Positions 8,728 through 16,049 of a DNA stretch of 20,479 nt are shown one piece after another. The DNA comes from Candidatus Eiseniibacteriota bacterium (GTDB taxonomy: Bacteria; Joyebacterota; Joyebacteria; Joyebacterales; Joyebacteraceae). Numbering within the stretch: position 1 is the first letter of the stretch; each line of letters begins with the position of its first letter. The notes under the pieces are model-generated. The model searched no databases, was not told the DNA's origin, and saw only the letters and a list, made by a program, of their open reading frames with translations. The position numbers were made by a program, and so were the translations under genes. The stretch is from assembly GCA_030639555.1 (NCBI GenBank), contig DAOWCM010000010.1:1-20479 (forward strand). The letters run 5' to 3'.

Positions 8728-9612
8728 TCAACGTTCGCCCCTGTAGCCACGTGCGCCAGAGAAACCTCCCGCACGGACCTCCCACCTCATGGAGAGGTAA
8801 GAGGCCACAAGCACACCGAGAACAAACGCGACCACGGCCATCAGCTTGCGGTTAGGGCGGATGTGCTTCTCGGGCGGAACAGCCTTGTCAAGCACGCGAA
8901 AACCGTACTCCTCCTTGATGTTGGCAACCATCATGCGTTGCATCTGCGTCTCCACAAGCCGGTAGATGGTCGCGCGAACCTCGCCAACGTTCGTTCTCTG
9001 CAGCTCGCGCGTCAGGAAATCGAGACTCCTCTTGCCTTCGGTGATGGCCCTGCTCTGGAGGTGTCGGTTGACCAGCGCTATCATCTTATTGGCCCAAGCA
9101 GCCGCGAGCACGGGGTCCTTCCACTCGATGGACAAGGTCACGAGGCCTGACGTGTAGCTGTCTTCAATACCCCTGACCGAACAGTCGAACTTCTCGTAGG
9201 CGAGCCAGACCGTGGGGGTGTCCTGTCCCGCTCGCGCGCGCCAGGACTTCGCCTTCCGATCCCACTGGTCCTCGTAGAGGATGGGTAGGAGTCCCTCCTC
9301 ACGGATGAACTCGCTCGTGAACTCACGCGATCTCAGGATTGCGACCGCTTCGGTGCGCTCTTGGTCATATGAGTCGAAACCGGCGTTGCGCATCAGCTCG
9401 GCGAACTCGGTGGGCATGATGGAGAGCGGCCCGGGGGCCGCCGTGGTCACGGGAGCCAAGAGAATCTCCGCCCGGTAGACAGGAGTGACTACAAAGGCTG
9501 TCAGTACGCCAACTGCGACGAAGCCCACGACCGTCGCGCCTGCCTTCCACTTGTGCACCCAGAGGGCGCGGATGAGATCGGGCAACTTGAACCCCCGAGG
9601 GTCCTGCATCAT
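8728..9612 (-). CDS. Wzz-like chain-length determinant / polysaccharide co-polymerase
   Basis: About 294 residues with the classical topology: a short cytoplasmic N-terminus (DLIRALWVHKW), TM1 at about 24-44, a periplasmic region of about 210 residues with helical segments, then TM2 at about 257-275 preceded by the Pro-rich AVPPEKHIRPNRK. Such proteins oligomerise in the inner membrane, control polymer length and contact Wzy. No Walker-type kinase domain follows TM2, so it is not a Wzc-type tyrosine-kinase fusion, and no separate kinase is in the window. The start is taken at ATG 9612, one base after the TGA of the exporter gene (a second ATG follows directly). An open frame extends further upstream to 9759, but that is a shadow of the exporter gene, Ser/Thr/Arg-rich and unlike the family. 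Confidence 0.87.
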   Translation of the reverse strand: MMQDPRGFKLPDLIRALWVHKWKAGATVVGFVAVGVLTAFVVTPVYRAEILLAPVTTAAPGPLSIMPTEFAELMRNAGFDSYDQERTEAVAILRSREFTSEFIREEGLLPILYEDQWDRKAKSWRARAGQDTPTVWLAYEKFDCSVRGIEDSYTSGLVTLSIEWKDPVLAAAWANKMIALVNRHLQSRAITEGKRSLDFLTRELQRTNVGEVRATIYRLVETQMQRMMVANIKEEYGFRVLDKAVPPEKHIRPNRKLMAVVAFVLGVLVASYLSMRWEVRAGGFSGARGYRGER

Positions 9613-9613
9613 C

Positions 9614-12400
9614 TCAATTCCCCCAGACGGTGTGGACGCTTGCCGCGGCGATGCCGAGCTGATACAGCACCTGGCTGATGTCGATGAGGAACTGCATCCC
9701 CGCGAACCGGTCGAGGTTCTCCGGAACGATGACGGTGTCACCCGGTTCGATTCGGACACGCCGGCCCCTATCGACGGACCCGTCCGCCTTCACTACGTAT
9801 GTCGCTCCGGAGTCCGCGAACCGCGTGAAGCCGCCCGCCAAGTCGATGTAGTAGCCGGCGCGCTTGCTCCCTTCGTGGTGGAATGCGGTGGGGTTGCTCA
9901 CCTGACCCATCACCACGACGAAGTCGGGCTTCTTCGGAACGTGGAGCCCGTCCCCGTCGATCAGGACGATGTCGTTGTCCGTTCCTCTCAGCGCGGCGGC
10001 GGCGTCCAGTCGTATGACCATACGCCCCGTGGGCACGGTTTGCCGCAGCTCGGTGAGCAGTTGAGCGCCCGCCTCCAACGCAGCCTGTCGCTGCGCTGCT
10101 TCGGAGGAACTCACGGCGCGCGTGGGCGGAACCGATAACCGGCTCAGGTCAGCCTCCAGCTGGTCGGCCAGCCGGAATAGCTGCTCCTGCTGGAGTTTGC
10201 GAATCCCCTCCCGCTGGAAACTCGCTGCTCTGAGGCACGCACCGTCCAGGAACCCCCCGAACCGCTCGATAACGTTGCTGAGCCGCTCGCCCCCCTCTAT
10301 CGGATAGCTACCCGGGAACGCCACCTCGCCAGATACCCGGACAATCTCATCCCCGCGCCAGTTGGTAATCCGACGGATCAGGAGCCGGTCGTGCGGCTCA
10401 AGCGGAATGTCCGCTTCGATCGATCCGGACAGGACGTCGCCCAGCGAAATCACCACGTGGTGCAGCTCCCTGCGCTCGCCGTCAACGACCTCGTAGCGGG
10501 TTAGCTCCGCCCCGTGCTTGTACGCCGTCTCCTTGAGATTGCCTCCCGCGAAGATGAGGTCGCTCACGCGCATTCCTTTGGAAAGAGGGAACGTCCCGGG
10601 GTCGTTGACCTCACCAAGTACCTGGACGGTGTCTTTCTCCCTGAATTCCCACACGGAGTGCACGGCCAGCTCGTCCATGTCTCGAAGGACGATGTTCGCG
10701 CTCTCGTCCCCATCGAGGACGCGGGCGATGTCGACGGAAACCCGCTCAACGTCCATGGTGCGCGGGTCGGTGCGAAAAAGCTCAGCCTCGTCCAACCAAG
10801 CGTCTCTGGTCAGTCCCCCGGCCGCCAGGACCAGGTCCAGCACGCGCATGTCCTTCTTGTGCTCGTAGTCCCCCGGGGCCCTTACCTCGCCCCTGACAAC
10901 CACACTGGGAACGTCCCTGAAGTGCGCGCGGTGAAACACGTACACCTTGTCACGAGTCTTCAGGGCCAAGTTCGCCTCTGGCACGCTGTCGAAGAGCGCG
11001 GCTCTCAAATCGAACGCCTTGTATTCGGGTTCGCGATTCAGGTCGCTCTCGCGCTCAATGAGACCGTACTCAAAGAACGTCTCTGGCAGGAGATGGTCAG
11101 GTGACGGAATCAGATCCAGCAGACGCATGTCATCGAAGTACTGCCGCTTGCCCGGTCTCACCACGTTCCCTTCGAGGAACACGGCCTGCTCCGCTCCAAG
11201 GACGACGGGGTACACCTTGACCAGGTCGCCTCCATGCAGAATCCAGCTCGCGGATTCGTCCAGAGTCATGTCGTAGATCGTGGGGCCTGTGTCCCCGATG
11301 CGCTCGAGTTGTATCAGATCCTTGAAAGCCGTCGCTCTCACGCCGCCGGCCAGCTCGATCAGCTCCCGAACGGTCAGGTCGCCCTTCATCTCGTATATTG
11401 CGGGGCGCAGCACCTCGCCCGCGACCCCTGCAAGCGCGCCCACGGTCGGTACGAAAACGACGTCGTTCGGCATCAGCCTCACGTCGTCCGACGTGTCGCC
11501 GCGGAGGAGGAGATCATAGAGGTCCATCTCGCGTATGGTCTGGCCGCTCCGCCTCAGCTGAACGCGCCTGAGGCTGCCTATCTTCTTGACCCCGCCGCAT
11601 GAGAAGAGCGCGTTCGTGAGCGTCGAGAGGCCGCTTACCGTATAGCTTCCCGGGCGGAAGACATCTCCCAAGATGAAGACGCGGATCGACCGCAGGCGTC
11701 CCATTGAAACGCCGACGCTCACGCCAATCATCCGATTCTCGACCTCGCGGTGTAGCATCTCCTTCATCTCGCGGAAGGTCAGCCCGGCAACAGTTATCGG
11801 ACCAAGCTCCGGGAACGAGACCATACCGTCTCTGTCGACCAAGAGGTCGACGGAGAGGTTCATCTTACCGTAGAGCTGGACGTGAACCTCGTCTCCGGGT
11901 CCGATAATGTAGTCTGAGCTCACGGGGATGTCGGTCGCGGGCGCGAACGTCGTCGGCGCCCCGGCGAAGAGCTCGTAGCCGAACTGCCGGAGGTCCTCGT
12001 CTACCTGAAGAGGCTGCGATTCAGCAAGGAAAGTCCTGAACGCCCTGCTGATTTCTGCAACCTCGCCGGTCAGAGGCTCCAGCGGTGGGGGCTTCGGAAC
12101 CTTGCCCTCCGCGAGTGGGTCGGACAGCACGGATTCCCGTGTCTCTGCGCTGCTCAGTTGCGGCTCGCGCGGGACTACCAACTCGGGCGTGCTGACGTCG
12201 CGCTGGACTGCGCTGGGCGGGAGCCCGTATGCGCGGAGCATCTCAGCTCGCTCGGCAGCCGGGAGCTGCTCCAGAATGTCGAGGAGCTCGCCCCGTGGCA
12301 GCTGCGCGCCTGCGGGCGAGGGTGCGAGGCACAGTGCAAGGAAACACGCGGCAACGACAATCGCCTGACGGGCACAAGTCACGCGCCGGGAATCCATCAT
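9614..12400 (-). CDS. Wza-like polysaccharide export protein with seven SLBB-like repeats
   Basis: A 928-residue exporter. Residues 1-32 are a signal peptide (basic start, hydrophobic AIVVAACFLALCLA, cleavage likely after AGA). No convincing lipobox is seen, unlike E. coli Wza. The Poly_export domain begins at YIIGPGDEVHVQLYGK (about 164-179). SLBB-like repeats, each roughly GxVxxPGxY...L...AGG, start near 241, 324, 409, 501, 593, 689 and 829. A helical, Gln/Glu/Ala-rich insert at about 733-790 separates the last two. The C-terminus (GMQFLIDISQVLYQLGIAAA) resembles the amphipathic helix that forms the outer-membrane barrel in Wza. E. coli Wza is about 380 residues, so this is much longer. Start choice: ATG 12400 with an ideal GAGGAGG site; the open frame upstream to 13036 lacks any such support. 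Confidence 0.9.
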   Translation of the reverse strand: MMDSRRVTCARQAIVVAACFLALCLAPSPAGAQLPRGELLDILEQLPAAERAEMLRAYGLPPSAVQRDVSTPELVVPREPQLSSAETRESVLSDPLAEGKVPKPPPLEPLTGEVAEISRAFRTFLAESQPLQVDEDLRQFGYELFAGAPTTFAPATDIPVSSDYIIGPGDEVHVQLYGKMNLSVDLLVDRDGMVSFPELGPITVAGLTFREMKEMLHREVENRMIGVSVGVSMGRLRSIRVFILGDVFRPGSYTVSGLSTLTNALFSCGGVKKIGSLRRVQLRRSGQTIREMDLYDLLLRGDTSDDVRLMPNDVVFVPTVGALAGVAGEVLRPAIYEMKGDLTVRELIELAGGVRATAFKDLIQLERIGDTGPTIYDMTLDESASWILHGGDLVKVYPVVLGAEQAVFLEGNVVRPGKRQYFDDMRLLDLIPSPDHLLPETFFEYGLIERESDLNREPEYKAFDLRAALFDSVPEANLALKTRDKVYVFHRAHFRDVPSVVVRGEVRAPGDYEHKKDMRVLDLVLAAGGLTRDAWLDEAELFRTDPRTMDVERVSVDIARVLDGDESANIVLRDMDELAVHSVWEFREKDTVQVLGEVNDPGTFPLSKGMRVSDLIFAGGNLKETAYKHGAELTRYEVVDGERRELHHVVISLGDVLSGSIEADIPLEPHDRLLIRRITNWRGDEIVRVSGEVAFPGSYPIEGGERLSNVIERFGGFLDGACLRAASFQREGIRKLQQEQLFRLADQLEADLSRLSVPPTRAVSSSEAAQRQAALEAGAQLLTELRQTVPTGRMVIRLDAAAALRGTDNDIVLIDGDGLHVPKKPDFVVVMGQVSNPTAFHHEGSKRAGYYIDLAGGFTRFADSGATYVVKADGSVDRGRRVRIEPGDTVIVPENLDRFAGMQFLIDISQVLYQLGIAAASVHTVWGN

Positions 12401-12406
12401 CAACCG

Positions 12407-12413
12407 CCTCCTC
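12407..12413 (-). promoter_or_regulatory. Strong ribosome binding site of the Wza-like gene
   Basis: GAGGAGG on the minus strand lies six bases before the first of two consecutive ATG codons (12400 and 12397). It fixes the start of the exporter directly ahead of its signal peptide. Confidence 0.8.
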
Positions 12414-12453
12414 GGGGATGCCACGTGTACAGGCACGAGATGCGCCGAGCCAA

Positions 12454-12471
12454 TCACACCAACGTGTGTGA
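12454..12471. promoter_or_regulatory. Palindrome TCACAC-N6-GTGTGA in the leader of the Wza-like gene
   Basis: Perfect six-base arms separated by six bases, about 27-45 bases downstream of the predicted transcription start and about 54 bases upstream of the start codon. It could be an operator for a dimeric regulator or a hairpin in the mRNA leader. The half-site order is the reverse of the CRP consensus (TGTGA-N6-TCACA), so it should not be called a CRP site. Confidence 0.4.
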
Positions 12472-12504
12472 CTGGGAATCTGAAACTTGGTGTGCGCCCA
12501 GTGG

Positions 12505-12534
12505 ATTCTGCTTCAAGAAACGGAAGACTGTCAA
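12505..12534 (-). promoter_or_regulatory. Sigma-70-like promoter for the Wza-like operon
   Basis: On the minus strand a perfect -35 box TTGACA (12534-12529) is followed after 18 bases by CAGAAT (12510-12505), four of six matches to TATAAT. Transcription would begin near 12498, giving a leader of about 98 bases before the ATG. No other promoter of similar quality was noticed for the genes from 12400 to 1003, which are packed closely enough to be one transcript apart from the 214-base gap at 4110-4323. Confidence 0.5.
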
Positions 12535-12578
12535 TAGCGGAGTGGCGCGGGTGGTGTACCGGTTCTTGTGTAGGAAGA

Positions 12579-12595
12579 GCTTGAGGGGCTTGAGG
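12579..12595. repeat. Tandem direct repeat GCTTGAGG, 9-base period, upstream of the promoter
   Basis: Two exact copies of GCTTGAGG at 12579-12586 and 12588-12595, about 45-61 bases upstream of the -35 box. The position and spacing would suit a response-regulator-type activator site. It may equally be a chance repeat or belong to the adjoining transposase remnant. Confidence 0.3.
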
Positions 12596-12602
12596 TCCTG
12601 AC

Positions 12603-12885
12603 ATGGAAAGCGGGCATATCCACAAGCCTACACACTCGCCATGGGAAGGGGGATATGCCCGTGAGAGACCGAAGCCTCCCAAAACCGGTGATGGCCAAGC
12701 TCTGGACGAAAAGAAGGACCACGCGGAGAAAGCTATCAGTACCGAAGCAAGACCGATGCTCAAGGAACTCCTCGCGGGTAGGATCGAGGCTGAATTCGAG
12801 GATCTGGTATGGTGCGGCCGGTACAAGCGCTCGGAGGAGCGGCAGGACCACCGTAACGGGTTCTGGACTCGTGGGCCCGCCCCGC
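12603..12885 (+). pseudogene. IS256/mutator-type transposase, N-terminal remnant
   Basis: The plus-strand frame beginning at ATG 12603 contains MLKELLAGRIEAEFEDL, then RYKRSEERQDHRNGFWTR. I recognise this as the N-terminal region of IS256 (mutator) transposases, where a motif like RYxRxxxRxxxRNGxxxR precedes the catalytic domain. The frame then runs into the 3' end of the flippase on the other strand, so the DDE catalytic core (normally about 300 more residues) is absent. The exact break lies around 12870-12886. The remnant occupies the gap between the broken flippase and the Wza-like promoter region. It cannot be functional. Confidence 0.6.
12611..12661. repeat. 11-base perfect inverted repeat with 29-base spacer inside the transposase remnant
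   Basis: CGGGCATATCC (12611-12621) and GGATATGCCCG (12651-12661) are exact reverse complements. It lies at the start of the IS256-type remnant. It may be a trace of an element end or a regulatory stem; no T-run accompanies it. Confidence 0.4.
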
Positions 12886-12888
12886 CGA

Positions 12889-14300
12889 TCAGCGCCCGCG
12901 CAGTCTGTCCCGGATGACGGCGAGCACGGCGTAGTCGTGGCGGTCCAGAGAGCCTGAGAACCTGAGCCCTGCCGCATAAAGCAGGGCGAGTCCCAGCGTG
13001 AGCACCGCGACCCTTGCGATTCCTTCGATCTGCCACACCGTCTTCAACAGGTAGACGACGACACCTGCTCCCAGCGCGGCAGCGAGACTACGGAAGTAGG
13101 CGCTGCTGAAGGGGTGCAAACGGTGGAGCGCGTAGACCTCGATCAGCTCTGCGCACGCGACCACAGTCACCGCCGACGCCAAGGCTGCTGCCGCACCGAA
13201 CACCCCGTGCGATGGTATCAGCATTCGCCCCAGCACGATATTAACGCCGAGCATCAGGAGCGCGTTGAGCATCGAGAAGCGCGTGTTGCCGAAAGCCTCC
13301 AGGGTCATGCCCTGCGGCCCCAGCGCGGCGACCACCGTCCTGGCTCCAGCAAGGAGCAGAAGGGCGGACACCGCGATCCTGTAGCTCTCGGGGACCAGGA
13401 TCCCGAGCAGGTCGTCGCCCATGAGCAGTATCACCAGACCGACGAACGACCCGGCCACGAGCATCCATTTCGACACCCTCTTGTGGAGCTCAGTCACACC
13501 GGCTCGGTCACCGGCGGAGACGAGCCCCGCGGCCACCGGCTTGTATATCTGCACGAAAGAAGCTCTTACCAGAACTACCAGGAGTACGAGGTAGAGATAC
13601 ACGCGGTAGACGCCTACCTCCGATTCGGGTCTGAACGCCCCGAGCAGGAGCACGCCTACGTGCCCGGACAGCATCACCACCAGGTTGTTCACGCTGAGCG
13701 GCCAACAGTACGACACTATGCCTTTCAGGTCGATCGCCGCCGTTGGTACGCGGCCGACGGTGCTCCAGATCCGAGAGCGGAAGAACCACCACGCCAGGGC
13801 TGACGTCAGGAACAGCGCCGCGAGGTAGGCGTATATCCACCCAAGCAACCCGTAGCCCAGCGAGAGGACCGCGAGCGCCAGGGCGGTCTTGAGAACGGGC
13901 AGCGAGAGCTGATGCGTGTAGACGCGGTACCTCAGCTCCTTGAAGCCCGCGAACGACATCGACACAATCTCGATCCACGCGAGCGCGGGAACGGAGATCA
14001 CCATCAGTCTGAGCACGGGAAGCAGCTGGGGATTGCAGAACGTGGACATCGCCAGCGTGCGGGACAGGGCCAGAATCGCGATGACTACCACGGCCCCCAG
14101 CAGCGAGGTGAGCCGGAGTATGTTGAGTATGAGTCCCCTTATCTTCCCCTGTTCTTCGTGGGCGCTGTAGTGGGGAATGAACCGATCGAGCGCTCTCGGG
14201 GTCCCGCAGAGCACGAAGACCATAGCAACGGCAATCACTGACTGTGCCACCGCGAACGCGCCGAACTCGGCAGGGTCTAGATTGAGCAGTTTCGTATTAG
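12889..14300 (-). pseudogene. Wzx-type polysaccharide flippase, 5'-truncated by an IS481-type element
   Basis: A multi-spanning protein (about 470 residues remain) of the MATE/MVF-like oligosaccharide flippase group. The readable part starts with LLNLDPAEFGAFAVAQSV, which in intact flippases follows a first membrane helix of about 30-40 residues. That helix is missing. Upstream of 14300 the frame is open only because it runs antisense through the transposase fragment, and the terminus of that element begins exactly there. The remainder is uninterrupted to the stop at 12889, with about twelve hydrophobic segments. Without TM1 and its start codon it is probably non-functional, although re-initiation at an internal Met cannot be excluded. 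It is a different lineage from the intact flippase at 17262-18773. Confidence 0.8.
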
Positions 14301-14700
14301 TGTTGACAGTTGCCCCGGCCCTGGGCTGAGACAAGAGAGGGCCACATGGGGTATCCTTTCGAGAGTTGTGTGTCGTGACAAACCCACTCTCTCGGAGGAA
14401 CTCCAATGACCCTCGAGGACAGTGTACATGCTTTTCGCCTCCATGCGCTACAGCGAGCTCAAGAACTTGGCAACGTCTCGGCCGCGTGCCGCGAGCTGGG
14501 TATCTCCCGAACGCTCTTCTACCGGTGGAAACGGGATGCAGAGCGGTATGGTCGGGACGCTCTCCATCCTCGGAGACGCTCTCCACGCCGTGGCCGTCCC
14601 CCGGCACTCGACACCCAGGACGAGAGGAGCATTCTGGCCATGGCGCTCGCATGGCCTACTGCCGGTCCCCAAAGGATCTCTGATGAGCTGTTGCGGGGAG
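14301..14700 (+). mobile_element. IS481-family element, left end plus N-terminal transposase fragment
   Basis: The putative element tip starts TGTTGACAGTTGCCCC at 14301. After 105 bases a transposase starts at ATG 14406, preceded by GGAGG (14394-14398). Residues 1-98 include the helix-turn-helix AQELGNVSAACRELGISRTL followed by FYRWKRDAERYG, then Arg-rich RRRSPRRGRPPA and ILAMALAWPTAGPQRISDEL. This is the typical N-terminal half of IS481/IS3-like transposases. The rve/DDE catalytic core is absent: coding similarity stops at 14700, where the tip of an IS3-type element begins. The six-base stem CGAGAG/CTCTCG (14360-14365 and 14389-14394) just before the start could partly hide the ribosome binding site. 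Confidence 0.8.
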
Positions 14701-14890
14701 TGGAGTTGCCCCGTTTTCACGGACAGTTCACAGCTTTCGATAATGCCGCTTCGGCACACCGCTTCCTCTCGTAGTTGATCGGCGACAGTTGACCTAGCCC
14801 GGAGTGACGACGATGCGGATTGTAGAAGCCCTCGATGAAGTCGAAGACTGCCATCCGCGCCTCCCGCTGAGTCTTGAACCGGTGCCGATA
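14701..14890 (-). mobile_element. IS3-family element, right end plus C-terminal transposase fragment
   Basis: Read on the minus strand, the frame ending at TGA 14719-14717 encodes FKTQREARMAVFDFIEGFYN followed by PHRRHSGLGQLSPINYE. This is the hallmark C-terminus of IS3-family OrfB (rve_2: FxYIExFYNxxRRHSxLGxxSP). Just beyond the stop comes a terminus ending GGGGCAACTCCA, i.e. on the plus strand TGGAGTTGCCCCGTTTTCAC from 14701, which looks like the element's right inverted repeat with the conserved TG/CA tip. Upstream the frame meets a TGA at 14893-14891 and merges into the GT2 fragment, so the DDE residues and orfA are lost. It directly abuts the IS481 fragment, suggesting insertion into it followed by deletion. 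Confidence 0.82.
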
Positions 14891-15332
14891 TCAGCGGCAT
14901 GAAGTTGTGAAGAAACACCGCCCTCAGCCGCGCCTCGCGGGACATGGCGTCTATCCGACGAGGTATCTTTTCCCCTTGGCAGAGCCCGAGGCTCGCCCCA
15001 TCATCGTCCACCATGAGCACGTCGGAGAATACCGCCCCCACTTCGGGAGGCGATGCGTCGAAGATCCGAATCTGCCTGTCGAGCTTCTCAGGCGCCCACG
15101 AATCGTCTTGGTCGAGGAAGGAGACGAACTCACCCGCCGAGGATGCGATGCCCGTGTTCCGCGTGGCTGGTATGCCTCTGTTCACATCGTGACGGACGAG
15201 CTTCACCCTCCCGTCGCTCAGGTAGCCGCAGACGACGGCCGGAGACCCGTCGGTCGAGCCGTCGTCAACGACGACCACCTCCAGATCGCGGTAGGTCTGA
15301 TCGAGAACCGATTCGATCGCGTCCCCCACGAG
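14891..15332 (-). pseudogene. Glycosyltransferase family 2, internal fragment lacking both ends
   Basis: The reading frame carries AIESVLDQTYRDLEVVVVDD, then GSTDGS, NRGIPATRNTGI and FVSFLDQDDSWAPEKLDRQI, the standard GT-A blocks of GT2 enzymes including the nucleotide-binding VDDGS and the metal-binding DxD-type DQDD. The beginning that should precede it (a VSVIIPTYN-like strand) is absent. Instead the frame continues directly from the GT4 fragment upstream. Its C-terminus stops at LHNFMPLIS (about 14886), where IS3-type sequence begins. It is therefore a middle fragment of about 145 residues, sandwiched between a deletion junction and an IS end, and should be inactive. Confidence 0.8.
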
Positions 15333-16031
15333 CGTGAGCTCCAGGCGCTCGGCCTCACCCATCATCGCGTAGGCCCGAAGCAGGGAGTCGATCCCGTGCC
15401 AGCGCTTGAAGTTCCCAACGAACAAGAACCCCGTACCAGCTACATCACTGTGGTCACGACGGTCGAGCTCGCGGCAGTCGCACCCATTGTGAGCGACGAG
15501 GACCTTCGCGCGGTCGCATCCCCGCTCGACCAACCTGGAGCGCAGAACCTCCGACACGGTGACGATCGCGGTCGCTCCTCACAGCCCCGTGTACTCCACC
15601 ATCCTGGCGAGCCGCAGAAGAGGGCGGGGAAATCGCTCGAAGACGTGCGGCTCCTCGAACAGCGTCGAGTTGACCTCGACGACAAACGGTCTCGCCAAGA
15701 GGCGCAGCAGAAGGTAGGTAATGATGAAGTCGTAGTAGTGGCGGATGTACGGAAGCGCCCCCCGATGCCCGAGACAGCTGGCGAGCGCGGCGAACGGGAG
15801 GGCCATCCTGGAGACGCACGTCAGGAGGGACCGCGAGGGTCGACCACGGGAGGAAGAGAGAAATCGCTCGAGCGTGGCGTAACTCGACAGGCTAACGTCG
15901 TAGCCAAGCGCCTCGAGTCCAGACCGTGTTCCCGAGATATGCACAAACGGACCAGCGAACTCGTCCAACAGGCACGTCGGGTGTGCGATCATCTGTATTC
16001 GGCGTGGCGTCACGGTCTTGGGGCCGTCCAT
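15318..16031 (-). pseudogene. Glycosyltransferase family 4, disrupted by an in-frame TGA and 3'-truncated
   Basis: A sister of the GT4 at 6361-7512. Shared blocks include AHPxxxLDE, YIRHYYD, FVVEVNxTLxEExH, VTVSEVLRSRL, VAHNGCDC and FVGNFKRW. The start is ATG 16031 with GAGG upstream, 18 bases after the preceding GT4 stop. Codon TGA at 15581-15579 interrupts it without any frame change. The paralogue reads AALRRADVVITVS where this one reads TGL-stop-GATAIVTVS, so a CGA-to-TGA change is likely. Coding similarity resumes in the same frame as far as LELTLVGD, then switches to GT2 sequence at 15332-15318. The C-terminal donor-binding half is gone. TGA is an ordinary stop elsewhere in this cluster, so readthrough or recoding is unlikely. 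Confidence 0.85.
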
Positions 16032-16049
16032 TCGCACTCACCTCGAGAC

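Noticed and set aside
9613..9759. Longer N-terminus for the Wzz-like protein
   Set aside because: The extra residues are Ser/Thr/Arg-rich, lie inside the exporter gene in another frame and precede the normal family start.
12454..12471. CRP/FNR-type operator
   Set aside because: The half-sites are in the opposite order to TGTGA-N6-TCACA, so the resemblance is only superficial.
12401..13036. Upstream extension of the Wza-like gene by over 200 residues
   Set aside because: The frame is open, but the ATG at 12400 has an ideal ribosome binding site and begins a proper signal peptide. The extension crosses the promoter, the transposase remnant and the end of another gene.
14448..14885. Continuation of the GT2 frame as part of a single long protein
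   Set aside because: The frame stays open, but the true coding signal in this interval is the IS3-type OrfB tail in another frame and the IS481-type transposase on the other strand.
15579..15581. TGA as selenocysteine or reassigned codon in the GT4
   Set aside because: The paralogue has no Cys at the site, GT4 enzymes do not use selenocysteine, and TGA ends several neighbouring genes. No SECIS-like stem was noticed, although I did not fold the RNA.
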